DNA of 64,000 nt, taken from Humulus lupulus. Lineage: Eukaryota; Streptophyta; Magnoliopsida; Rosales; Cannabaceae. Numbering within the stretch: position 1 is the first letter of the stretch; the number at the start of each line of letters is the position of its first letter. Of the stretch, positions 12,418 to 24,089 are shown in pieces. Below the pieces are notes generated by a model. It had not been told where the DNA came from. It searched no databases and saw only the letters and a program-made list of their open reading frames with translations. The stretch is from positions 91,248,888-91,312,887 of the forward strand of contig NC_084796.1 of the NCBI RefSeq assembly GCF_963169125.1. The letters run 5' to 3'. Made by a program: the position numbers and the translations under genes.

Positions 12418-12418
12418 T
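12405..12418 (+). other. Polypurine tract of gypsy element C
   Basis: AGAAGGAGGGGATA immediately before the LTR start TGTAACATCCC at 12,419. Such a tract primes plus-strand DNA synthesis in LTR retrotransposons. It confirms that the LTR at 12,419 is the 3' LTR of the pol upstream. Confidence 0.75.
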
Positions 12419-14783
12419 TGTAACATCCCAAATATTCTAATGTGGCTTAGAGCCTGGATTAGGGGGCCTAGAGGCAATAATTGGGTTATTATGTGAATTA
12501 TACTATAATATAATTATGCTTGCATGTTTAGGTGAATTAAATATGTATGTGGGCCCCGTCTGGTTATTAGGGGCATGTTTGTGATTTTAGGATGTTGAGG
12601 GCATAAATACAATATATGTGATATTTATGTTATATTGGTGCTATATTTGTGATGTGTGATCTGAGACGGTCCTAGGGAGTCGATTAGCTAGAAAGTCACA
12701 ACGGTGCCAAATACCCGGCTCAGAAGGAGTCTAGGGGTATTTTGAGAATGTAAAATGAGTTCGGGATTTATAGAGCAACGAGTAGTAGTTTGGTATGATT
12801 TGGACATGTCGAGATTAGTGGGTATTTATAAGACTATTCAGGGATTTAACGAGGTATGGAAAATGACTAATGTGCCTTTGGGTTACTTAATGGTTTAAGG
12901 AGAAGTTAAAGGGCTATCTTGGTCATTTTTGTTAAGGGATAGGCTTATGTTAAGCAGCAGGGGTTCCCTTAGTCTCTAGCATATTCTGGACGGGAAAGAA
13001 GTAAGCAAAAATGAGGTAGCTCTCTCTCAAATTCGGTTCACACTTTCTCTTGGAGGATTGGGGATTTTTGAGGAAAAGCTTGAGGAGTTGGGCTAGGATT
13101 TGGTGGAGTGCAAGTTTGAGGAGTGAGGAATTATCCCAAGCTGAAGTTATATCAAAGGTAAGAATCAAAACTAGTTTTTCTGTTGAGTTTCCTTTACTTG
13201 GTAAAGTTTTGGGGGTTGGACCCTTAGGTGATGGAACATAGGTTGTATTAGGATTTTGGTTGGTTTCTCTAGGCTTATGTGCTGCTTAAAGTGTATTAGG
13301 ATGGTTTTGGGACTCAATTATGTTGTTGGGGTGCGTTTGGGATGATTTTCAGGGAAGCTAGCTCGTAGAGTTTGCATGGAATTTATGGGATTCAGGGTTG
13401 AGTCGCGGCCCGCTTGAGTTTATTGGCTAGTGGGGCTTCGGGAAATTTCCTAGGTGCCGCGGCGCAAGGTTTGGGCGCCGCGGCCCTAGGCTGGAAGATT
13501 TGAGGAAATTTTGCCTCTGCTTTGGGGTGCGCCGCGGGGCTTAAGGGAGGCTGGGCAGCGGCCCAAAGGTGGATTTTTTGCAAAATGAGAGCTTTTATCT
13601 CGGGAACTTGAACGTTAAGGCTCGGGAAGGTTTCCACTACCCAGTTTGGTAGAAACCAAGGTCCCAGAGGTTAGAATTATGCCTCAAAACTATTTAATTG
13701 ATTAGAACACGAGGGTTGATTATTATTTATGTGTTGTGACTAGGATTTCTTCAAGGCTTGGGTTAGAGGATTGTGCTCGTGATCGCGGTGCGCGGATAGC
13801 TTGGGTCACAAGTAAGAAAACTTCACCCATTATGTGAATGTGTGACTAGAGCTTAGTTAATGTTGAATATAGATATGATTAAGGCTTTGGCCCTGTTAAT
13901 GAACATGATTATCCTTATGTTCAAGAATATCTTATTAGGTACACTAGGGTGTGCTTAATTATGATTACACTTATGACTGTTGTTTGAATATATTATAATG
14001 CATTGTAATTGTTCATATGTATGCTATATGAGATATATTGTTGTTTGTTGTGACTGGAAAGCTCGGTTTATAAACTAGAGGGTTACTAGGATGTTAAATG
14101 GGGATCGACTTATTAGTCGAGGGCCCTTAAGCTTCGACTTACAAGTCGGAGGCATGTGAGGCTTGACTTATAAGTCAAGGACATAAAGGACTCAGTTTAT
14201 AAGCTGAGATTGGCATTGTGGACGTGGAGTGCAGGCCCCCATGGCTGGGCCACCCTGGGAGTGCAACATGCACTTGACTAGCTCGGATGCCAACACATTG
14301 AAAGGAAGTGCGACACGCACTTGCGGAACCCCATGGTTGCCAACTTGTATAATGAATACACCAGTTTTAGTTATTACCGTTTGATAGGTATACTACATTA
14401 TGAACTGTTCAATATGTTTTCTTGTTGAGTCTTTTGGCTCACAGGTACTTTGTGGTGTAGGTAAAGGTAAAGAGAAGCTCAACCAACCATGAGTCAGAGG
14501 GCAAAAGCAGTGACATGTACATATATAGTCCGCTCGACCACCACGGTCGAGATGCTCAAGGGAACTAGGGTTAAACCCAGCTTTTGCCGCTTAGGTCGGC
14601 TTATTATGTAACTTGAGTGTTGTAACAAACTTTTAAACTGATTTTTTTGGGATCCCGTGTAAAGAACATGCTTTTAACTTAATGAAAATGCTTATGTGTT
14701 GACCAAAAGTTTTAATACCTAAACCTTTAGTGGCTTAATCACACGTTTAGTCCAATTGACTTGTTTAGCAACTCCTTATTACA
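12419..14783 (+). mobile_element. LTR C, 3' LTR of plus-strand chromovirus
   Basis: It begins TGTAACATCCC after the polypurine tract and ends CTTATTACA at 14,783 (2,365 bp), where CACTA transposase sequence starts. Length and landmarks match LTR A and LTR D, including GCCGCTTAGGTCGGC near 14,580 and a CTCACAGG.. GTAAAGG stretch near 14,430. A run of alternating motifs (GACTTATAAGTC and variants) lies at 14,110-14,210. A GC-rich palindromic module built on GCCGCGGC occupies 13,403-13,560. I see no gene in it. Confidence 0.85.
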
Positions 14784-15909
14784 AATCTTTCAAATCATCA
14801 ATTCATGATGCCAAATAAACATCTATATCGTGTTCCAGTTGTTTTGGGCCTGAAATCATTAACGTGAGCATCAAAAACTTTCTTCTCATCACTAACCACA
14901 GAGGAAGATTGTACATAACAAGGTAGACAGGCCACGAACTATGCCTACTACTTAGAGATTTATGTGGATTTACACCATCGATAGCTAGACCTAGACAAAG
15001 ATGTCTTGCTTCAATTTTAAATTATGGATTTAAGTTATTAACTTTTTTCCAAGCATGCGAATCTGCAGGATGTCAAAGTTTACCATCTTTCACTCGCCTA
15101 GTCTCATGCCATATTAAGTTTTTAGAGTATTCTACACTTCGATATAATCGCTTAAGCCGCGGAATCAATGGCAAATACCACATCACTTTCTGAGGAATAA
15201 GTTTCCTATTCTCCTTACTCTTGTTCGGTTTGTAGCTGGGTAAATCACATTCTGGGCAAGTGTCCATGTCTGCATACTCTTTACGATATAACACACAATC
15301 GTTCGGACATGCATGGATCTTCTCATACTTCAACCCTATGCAATTTAAAGTTTTCTTCACTTCATACGTAGACTCAGGGAAGAAACTATCTAACAGCAAA
15401 ATCTCTTTAAAAGCAGCTAAAAATTGACTAAAACATATATCGCTAACTCCATTTTCTGCTTTTTTGTTGTAAAATTTTACCATCGTTGGTAATCTTTGTT
15501 TCAGACAACCATTGAATAATGGTATGTCTGTATCTCTAACCAATTTATCGAAATTTAAAGGATCATTAACAAACTCTTCTTGTGCTTCATCGACCAATTC
15601 CATAGGATGATCGTCAAAATCACTATAACCCAAATCATCAATCCCTTGCCTCCCGAATGGATATGGATTATTATTTTTCAATGATTCCCCATGCCAATAC
15701 CATGTACGATAACTTGTATCAAATCCTCGACAAAATATATGATTCTTTATCATGGTAATATTTCCTTTTGATCCATTACCACAATCTATACATGGACAAT
15801 GAATTCTTTCCAAATCACTACAATTTGTTTGGCAAAATTCGAAAAATTGGTTGAATCTGTCTTGAAATTGTTGTGTTTCTCTATTCTCAAGAATCCATTA
15901 CTTATCCAT
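14784..15909 (-). pseudogene. CACTA transposase (TNPD-like) N-terminal half, broken
   Basis: The presumed start ATG is at 15,909 and the fourth codon is TAA where these proteins usually read MDKxWI. Then follow the transposase-associated zinc domain (IHCPCIDCGN, HIFCRGFDTSYRTWYWHGE) and the start of the Transposase_21 family. The latter shows LPTMVKFYNKK.., NDCVLYRKEY, CPECDLPSYK and PQKVMWYLPLIPRLKRLY. Past a TAG near 15,003 it continues with DGVNPHKSL and a degraded DIDVYLA-like segment, with a frameshift close to the LTR junction. In active elements this enzyme cuts and joins transposon ends in the nucleus. About one third of the usual length remains and gypsy element C truncates it. Confidence 0.9.
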
Positions 15910-16954
15910 AATAATAATATCTACCTAATTCCTAAATCAATAATGAAAAGAAAATTAATATTTTAATTGAAAAAATTATGTTCAATTAATAAATTATAAA
16001 ATGAAATTGGCAAAGTTACCTTTATTTCTATAACATATCCAAAGTCATATGTATTTACAATTTCAACATAAACAAACATAATTATTACATATATTAACTT
16101 ATAAAACATGCTCAATTAATATCATAAAAAAAAACTTGGTAGAGTTTCCTCTGTATTTATAGCATATCCCAAGTTATCTACCTATCAATTCACATCAAAC
16201 AAAACATATAACAAACAACATGCATGTTCTCAACCATAAGTCACCGCAACACACACATAATTCGCAGAACCTACATCACTTAGACACACATGTTCTCAAC
16301 CTTCTGTTATCTCTGCAACACACAATTTTATCTTAGAACCTACTTCACTACGAATGAATATCTAATATATTCAAACTCCTATAACAATAGTTTGTAAATA
16401 TAAAAAATAAAAACAAAAAAATTAAGTAGTAATTATTACTCACCATCAAAATTAAACTTCAACAATTTCAACACACCTCAAATTCAAACAAATATTTCCT
16501 ACAATAAAAGTTTAAACATTAGTAAATATATGGTAATTGAATTGATCCTAAAATAATATTATTAACAAAAATATACTTTGAAAAAATTATTACGTAAATA
16601 TTATAAAAATTATGTAAGAAATCATATTTTAATATAAAAAAATTATGTAAATATAAAAAATACCCTAAAACCAGAACATATATTTAAAAAAAAAAATCAA
16701 GTTTTAGTGATCAATACATGTTTTGAACAATGAAAATGTCTTCTAATCCTATATAAACTTTCAAAAATGTTAGAAAAAAAATTGAAAATAACCTTATAAA
16801 CATACATTTAAACCGCATTAACTCACTCAATATTTCTTCATTTTTCCCATAAAACTTCAAAATAAATCAATATTAAGTATATTTACATGATTTAAAGCTT
16901 TAATATGCAATAAAATGAAGAAAAAAAACAAACTAAAATTGTAAAAATTGGGCT
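15910..16954. other. CACTA-1 5' noncoding region
   Basis: AT-rich sequence between the transposase start and the solo LTR. I see no gene, RNA or clear repeat. It is probably 5' untranslated or intronic sequence of CACTA-1. Confidence 0.4.
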
Positions 16955-19652
16955 TACCCTATAACGTCCTGCGTTTCGGGTACATTTAAACGACTCGGGT
17001 TGGGATTGTTTTCCCTGAGTTAAGAATATTATTTTAAATAATATTATATTTGTTTGGAATTTATTTCCATAAGTTATTGCTAGCCAAATTATGAATTTTA
17101 TTTTTAAAAGTCAAGATCAGACTTTCGGTCTTGGATCGACACAAAAACCCTAATCGAGTAAAAATCTTAGAAAATAAAATGAAAAACTATGGAAAATATA
17201 TTTTGGACATAAAATACATTCATAAAAATTAATTTTTGGTCAAAAATAATAAACGTAAGGGAAAATGGAAATTTTAGGGCATTTTGTGTTAAATGCTTAA
17301 TTTTACCAAATTGGAGAATTTTATTCCATGAATAGACCTTAGGTTAAAATTTATTGTATGATTAATTAAATTAAATGTGAGAGACATTTAATTTAATTAT
17401 GATGTGTTAAGTTTTGTTTTTAAAACTTCATAAGAGTGAAAAAGGTTATAGGAAGTAAAATTTGATTTTTCTTCTTAGGAAATATTTATTAACCTTTATA
17501 CATAAATATATATATATGATCACATATATATAATAATTGGTTGCCGGCCATGTGAAGGAGTTAATGGGGTTGACCAAAAAAAATTTAGTTTAATCCTAAT
17601 TTAAATATAAGGGTTAAGGCATCAAGTGGATGGTAAAAACACTCAAGTGTTTAGATATTTTTTTTAGTTGAGATGCTCTTCTAACCCTCCCCAAACTGAC
17701 CCCACTCTCTCTCACTTTCACTCTCATCTTTTTTTAAAACTCTCTCTCAAGTTTTCTCTCATTCTTCAGCCTTAAGAACACTAAGAAGGCTTGGAAGCTA
17801 AGCTTTGGTCTAGAAAGGATCTCCCTAAGGTAAAGTTTTAAAAAAAAAACTAGACTCTTGTAAAGGTTTAACCATATATTTTTTAATAGCTAATTATATA
17901 TGTTATTGGGGGGAGTTAGTTAAGGTATTGAAAGAGTTTTGAAGGGCTCAAAGCTAGTAGGAATATCAAAACCTAGAGCAAGAACAACAAGAGGTAAAAA
18001 GTTTACTTTTTATGGTTGTTATTCTATGGTTTTTATTTTTAAGCATTATTTTGTATATTTAATTCTTAATGTTTTTTTATTGGTGATGTAATAATGCTAT
18101 GGTAGTTGATCTATAATTTTTATTATGCTTGTGTGTTGATTTTTGAAAATAGGAACCCAAATCCCTAAGAGTTTTGGTGAGAACCCTAAAACAAAATACA
18201 AGTTTTGAGCTGTGACTTCCAAGGGGTCAAGCATCCACTGTATGTTTATTTTTTTAAAATTAATTATACTGTGATATTTTTGAGATTGAGTACATAAAAT
18301 TGAGTTTTTGAAACACTAAAAAATGTTTAAAAATGAGTGAGTTATGCTATTTCAAAGTTTAGGTAAAAAAACTGTTTTTTTTTTCGTATTCTTAATTTCA
18401 GGACCAAGTTTGGACAGCTACTGTATAGGGCAAATGACCCAGTTTTCTCTAAAATTTGGTGGCCATAATCTTGGCATAATTTAGTATTTCATTGTAAAAT
18501 TTGGTAATAAAATACTGAACGGTTTGAAAGTTAATAAGTGCCAAAGTTTGGAAAAATTAAGGACTTGAAAATAAGATCATTTTTACTTCATTGCTGGAAA
18601 ATAATTTCACAAATAAAAAATGCTTCTTTTGACCTAAAATTTTACAAAGACCTAAATGGCATACCAATAATGGAATTGAGAAATTTTGGTAATAATTGTG
18701 TAAGTAAATTTCAAGTTAAGACCTAACAAAGTATGTAGTTAAAAATGTGAAAAATATAGTTTTCATACTTAGTGCAAAAATGAGATTTTGGAACCTAAGG
18801 TAAAAAGTAAAAATTTGCTTATTTCAAGATAAAAACTTGGCAAGTCTTGAAAACATATTTTGACCTAAAATACCACTTTAAGATTAGTGAGAATTATTTT
18901 TATTAAAGAATTTGTATTCTTTCTAAAAATAAAAGAATTAATTTATTAATAAGTTAATAAATTAAAAGAGGGTTTAAAACACTATATTTTGAGAAAATAA
19001 TTAAGTGAATTATGTTTCTAGTAAGTAAACTTGATAAATTGACTTCGGAAAAATTAACTCTTCAAGTTGGGAAATTTTTCACGGTTTTCCTAATTAAGAT
19101 AAATTAGGCAATTTTCTTAAAACGAGTTTTAGAGATTAAAACTTTATGAAAAATAAAAGGAAAATTAAGAGTTTATTTTCTTGAAAAATAATTAAGGAAT
19201 TTAATTAGTATTTTCGGGATATAATACCGGCTAAAATATTTTATATATTTTACGGACTGTTGAAAGTACGGGTTAATAGCGGAACCTTTAAAGAATAAGA
19301 TTTTTAGCAGATTGTGGGAAAATACTATTGTGATACCCGAGCCAAGGTATCAAGACCATAGGATAGGTCTCCCCAAGACTTAGGGTTTAGTCTCAAATAT
19401 TTTTGTTTGAATTTCTTGAATGGGTTTAAAACCAAATAAGGATCTTTAATCCTTACAAATGATTTTTAAATGACCAAACTGGCCAAAATAATAATAATGA
19501 ATTATGAGTGCCATAAGTAATTCGAGTATACTGTATGGATAACTACAATATTGGCTAAGCGTAACTCGACTGAATGTTGGAGGGTGAAATCTTGCTGAGT
19601 GCTAAGGAATCCAAGTAAGTCAGCTTCTATTATGTGGCTGCAACATGAAACG

Positions 19653-22189
19653 TGTTGGTTTTTATAGATCAAATCAGAGATTATACGCAGCGAAACAACA
19701 ATCAAAATTGTTAATTTAATCCCACAAGATTTCTAGATCTACTTCTTCACATACATATATATATATATTGAATCAAAGAGATGAATAGAAAAATTACCTC
19801 AAGTCCTTCCTTGCTGCAATCTTTTTGTACGGCAAAATCCTTGAGATCTCACACCAAGATCTTCCAAAATGTTCTCAACACACAAAGAACAAGTGTCGGC
19901 TCGTTATACAAAACAATAGGCAAAATATATTTATCTGATGTTCTCCACACATGAAATCTGATAAAGTTTGGACCTAAATTTGTGAAGAACCGTGACCTAT
20001 GCTTGTAGCACTGTTCTAATTCTCTCAGGGAGATTTCACGATATATTTTCTATCTCTAAAAAGTATCGCTCTGGAAAAACTGATCTCCTATATTTAATAT
20101 ATCCAATATATTTTACAATAAATAATATTAGTTATTTTAATCAATTTAAAACAACTAATCAGTTATCATGTTTTTTTTAAATAATATTATTTTAATCATA
20201 TTAAAATATCTCATTATTTATTTAATATTTAAATAACAAAAATTGTTGAACCAAGATTCTTCTGGAATCTTCTTATGCGTGTAGCATAGTGTCTGTGCAC
20301 TGTGCTACACGCCCAACCCATGCGAGGGAGGGCATGTGATTTTCCCAAATTTTTCATCATTATTTTAAATACCAAAATTCCCAAAAATTAATTAATTATA
20401 TTTTTGTTAAATCAAATAATTAATTAATTACACATAATTATTAGAAAAATATTTTACTTATCAAATAAGTCATTTTGCCCATTTTTGTATTTATCTTTGT
20501 TAGTGTTTGTTTGAGTCATTTCACGGACCATGGACCTATAACATTAAACCCCAATAAATTAAAACTAAATAATTAAACTCTATAATCACAATAGTTCATT
20601 TATTAATTCTGATATTTCTCCACTGTAAATTTAGAATTGAACTCTTTATGTTATAGATATACTTTTACAGAAATCTTATTTTAAGTTGTCCATTGATATA
20701 ACCATTTTACAATAGTTCAATCCTCTAATTAATTAGATCATAAATTAGAATGGAATAATTACCATTTTACCTTTCTAATTTACTTCATATTCCTTAAGTG
20801 CTATTAATTCACTAGTGAATAATTAATCTTGTTGACCCTGAATTTGGCCAACTGACACGGAGTCAAATTTGCTTGATGCGGAAAAACACGTTGGAAAGAA
20901 TATGATGACGAAATAAGAAAGAACACAAGAGTTTATAGTGGTTCGGCCCCAGAATCTGGTAATAACTTATGTCCACTCGAATTTTTATTGATATAGAATT
21001 CAAAGGAGTGATCAAAGAACTAGGGTTCAATGAGTTTCACGAACCTCTGAAGAACAAGACAATATATCAAATAGAATCACTCTAGTCTCACATAATTTGA
21101 AGGCCAAAAGTCCCTTCCTTGAGCTATCTTTCTCTATTTATAGGCTCAAGGAGGATTACATTAATTTGTTACAGATATTCTTTTCTAAATAATCGGATAC
21201 TTAGGAAATCATGGGAGTCAATTTCGGGATTGACTAAGATCTTTATAAAAATATCATGAGACACGCAGAACATGCGACCATACTGGTCGCAGGTAAACTT
21301 CGACTGCCTTTTGCTTGTAATATCTCTTCTGGTCGATACCCTAGCAGAATTCCACCAAGTGTCAACCATGTGTCCGGAAATCACCTGCCACGTCATCCAT
21401 GCTTGTTTTTTGGATAACAAATCTATAATCTAATTATAGATTTGAGCTCAAAATCATTCAATTCTTGAATTAACCCTTAAGGGATCGAATATACGATCCG
21501 TTAGGAAAGATTAGATTCCGTATTGTTGATACATGTTCCCAGCCATCCATGATATTAAATCCATCGAGGACCAGATATTTGAAAACCTAGGTTTTGAACG
21601 GATATCTAATAACCTTTTCATTTGATAAACCTCCAAAACAAATGTCATTAGCCTCAATCTATGAAGAGACCTTAACGAATGAATCAAAAGATTTAATAAA
21701 CATAAACAGGAGTTCATGAACACTCAGGATTTAGGTTGATCTATAAATGATCATCAATTATGATATGAATTACAAATCTTTATTATTAAATGGTTTTTGG
21801 ATAAAGACTTTTATTCATATCGGTCATTGTCATATATAATCATATTATATAAAGCACCTTTAGCGAGATGTCTTACAACATCAATAATCTGAATCTAGAT
21901 TATTTGTATCAACATGATACTCAGTAAACCGTACTTACAACCCTAATTAAAGAATTCCATAACTTCAATTTGTTGTTGACTATTTTTATTCATTATTGTG
22001 ATCTTAATTCTCTCATACTAATACAAGATCACATTCTCAATAATGAATATGGAATTTTTCTGATATTTACAAAAAAATTATTCAAACAATAATTTAATAA
22101 TGTAAATATAACAATAATAGACCATTGTATTTATTTATTCATTGAAATAATAAATGTCTTTTACATGCTTTTAGGACATACTCCTAACA
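19653..22189 (-). mobile_element. Solo LTR, family F, inside family E LTR
   Basis: Read on the minus strand it starts TGTTAGGAGTATGTCCTAAA at 22,189 and ends ..AAAAACCAACA at 19,653. AAACG is duplicated exactly at 19,648-19,652 and 22,190-22,194. It is about 1.94 kb after removing the nested 590-bp LTR and its duplication. It lacks pol, primer site and polypurine tract, so it is a solo LTR. The start resembles Copia-type LTRs, but I cannot assign the lineage. Confidence 0.85.
20830..21419 (+). mobile_element. Solo LTR, family G, 590 bp
   Basis: It starts TGTTGACCCTG and ends TTTGGATAACA. AATCT is repeated exactly on both sides (20,825-20,829 and 21,420-21,424). It carries a GGTTCGGCCCC block near 20,940 and a CTATTTATAGGCTC stretch near 21,133 that would suit a TATA box. 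There are no coding domains. The strand is a guess from the TATA-like position. Confidence 0.85.
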
Positions 22190-23327
22190 AAACGACTATT
22201 GTATTGTATGTTAGTATAGAGACACATGCACATATATACATTATCATAGAAAGTTTACTTAAAGATGTTAGTCTAGTTGGTGTTGATTCAGAAAATATGA
22301 CAAATAGATGTCCGGTTCACTACCACGACGAGTGGCCAAGAGGTGAGGATTGCTGGTTTAAACCTAGGGATGGCTAAATGAATGGGACCTAGGGGCCCTC
22401 ATTCTTACTTAATCAGTGAACGGTTAGAACCCGACCAAGTGCTCTGATAAGTTATTCCCGGATAGTAGCCGTGAATATTGGTCATTCAGTGAGAGTTCCT
22501 AGATATACTAGGGGGTGCCAAGTTTGAGTGAGGCTGAACACCCTAGGGGCAACTGCTCACCAAAACCACTGATTAACATAGAAGTCTCTGTAAGCCTGTG
22601 TAACTTCGATTTACTCATGGATAAGTACTGATGCCCTAGGTAACTTGAAGGTTACCCTCGTGAGGGATTTACTCTTGGATATTTATTGGCTAGATCTTAG
22701 TGTTGAGACTCGGTTCTCTCTTACAAATTAGCATTTATGCTAGAGGGCGTGTTATGCCTGAATTGTTGGAAGTTGTCGAACGTTGGTCTAGAATTATATT
22801 GTGATATATTATATTTTCTAGCTTTGGGATTTTCTAAGTGCAAGGATTTATTTGTTGATAAGAAATAGTTGTGATATAATATATCTGCTTGTTCTAGGAT
22901 TTTCTGTGTGCTGAAATTTATCTGTTTATATGAAATAATTTGTCATTGGTTATCAGGCGTTACCATAAGTTTGCCAGGACGCTCTTTCGTTCTTGAAATT
23001 GATTATGTAGGGTCTGGATGGATCAGGAACCCTAATTCTCTGCATGCTTTTGTTTTAAAGTTGAACTTACTAAGCGTTTTCGCTTACCTTGTTGTTTCCT
23101 GTTATAGGTAAGAACAAGGGCAAGGCAGAGCAGTGAGCACTGGAGTCTACCTTGCAAATGTACATGTGGACCGACCTTTTGGGAAACCATTTTATTTTTG
23201 GAAATGTTGTGTTATTTTCATAAACTAGGCTCACTCTACTCTTTATAAAATATGTTTGTATTAAATGTTAAGTATGGTCATTTATATTTCTGCATTATCG
23301 GTCTTAAATCCAGGTCGTTACATACCC

Positions 23328-23695
23328 ATGGTTGGGGACTAAGGTGGAGCCGCGTGCTGCTTCTGTGTCAAATGAGAAAGGAGGGGAAGAAGTAGGGTCT
23401 CGGGTAGTTATTGTAGGGGACCAAGGTTTCCTCTGCGGTTTTATAGCCAAAACCGCGAAGAAAGGTACACTTTTCTCTTACAACCGCGGAGAAAGCCCTT
23501 ACACTTTTCTCTACGGTTCTTACTAATGAACCGCGGAGAAAAGTCCCCACTTCAAACTTTTTGCTATGTTTTTTTAGACCGCAATAAAATAGGGTGCGGA
23601 CATTAAATACAAAATTTTAGACTCATTCAAACCTTTTCTCTGCACTTTTGCTTTTTGTTTGAAAAAACCCGCAGAGAAAGCCTATATTTGTAGTC
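23328..23695 (-). repeat. CACTA-1 right terminus with subterminal repeats
   Basis: At least five copies in both orientations of a motif close to ACCGCGGAGAAA lie between 23,430 and 23,680. The block ends GCCTATATTTGTAGTC, the mirror of a GACTACAAATATAGGC terminus. Subterminal repeats like these bind the TNPA-type protein in En/Spm elements. The terminal base is G rather than the usual C of CACTA, as in CACTA-2 at 41,653. Confidence 0.6.
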
Positions 23696-24089
23696 GTGTA
23701 TACCACTCTTGCGAACACAAGGTTATATTCGACAATAAAGGTGTTCTTAAATGTTTTAAAATTGACTAGTGAACAGGAAGGGGAAATTAAAACTTTGATT
23801 ATACTTGGTTTCTTGAGGATACATCTTAGTTCCAATCACACATGGCCTTGTATCAGAACAAATATAAAGACGTTTTAGCTACCTAAGGGTCCTAATAGAT
23901 GTTGCAATCAAATAATTTTAAGAAGTCTCTGTAACAAAGCTAAGAAGTACGCTTGGGGAGCAAAAAAAGTACATCCAAAAGAGAGAGTAAAATAATCCAA
24001 TGAGCTAAATAGCTTGTAATAGATAAATGAGCTAAAATTAATCTTAAAAAACTCACAAGATTTAAATCAGTAAGTAATTCAAATCAGCA
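23696..24089. other. Spacer, nothing recognised
   Basis: I see no gene or repeat here. It lies between the CACTA-1 end and the C-terminal relic of a Tat-type antisense ORF. Confidence 0.4.

Larger units (their letters stand above)
16960..23322 (+). mobile_element. Solo LTR, family E, with nested insertions
   Basis: It starts TATAACGTCC (TGTAACGTCC in the copy at 1-1,586) and ends CCAGGTCGTTACA at 23,322. The five bases TACCC stand directly on both sides (16,955-16,959 and 23,323-23,327), a perfect target site duplication. Without the 2.54 kb nested insertion it is about 3.8 kb, long for an LTR. No coding domain, primer site or polypurine tract is present, so it is a solo LTR left by LTR-LTR recombination. 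The right part (22,195-23,322) contains CTCGTGAGGG and a T-rich stretch but no gene. Confidence 0.85.
14784..23695 (-). mobile_element. CACTA-1, En/Spm-type element, interrupted
   Basis: The minus-strand transposase relic at 14,784-15,909 and the repeat-rich terminus at 23,328-23,695 are the two visible parts of one element. A solo LTR with perfect TSD TACCC separates them. The right terminus read on the minus strand is GACTACAAATATAGGC followed by copies of a TTTCTCTGCGG / accgcggagaaaa motif, the arrangement of CACTA subterminal repeats. The left terminus is not seen because the plus-strand gypsy element C inserted into the transposase at 14,783/14,784. That the two parts belong together is inferred from position. 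Confidence 0.6.

Noticed and set aside
13392..13637. Alanine/proline-rich 81-codon minus-strand frame in LTR C
   Set aside because: It is produced by the GC-rich palindrome module of the LTR, with no coding signal.
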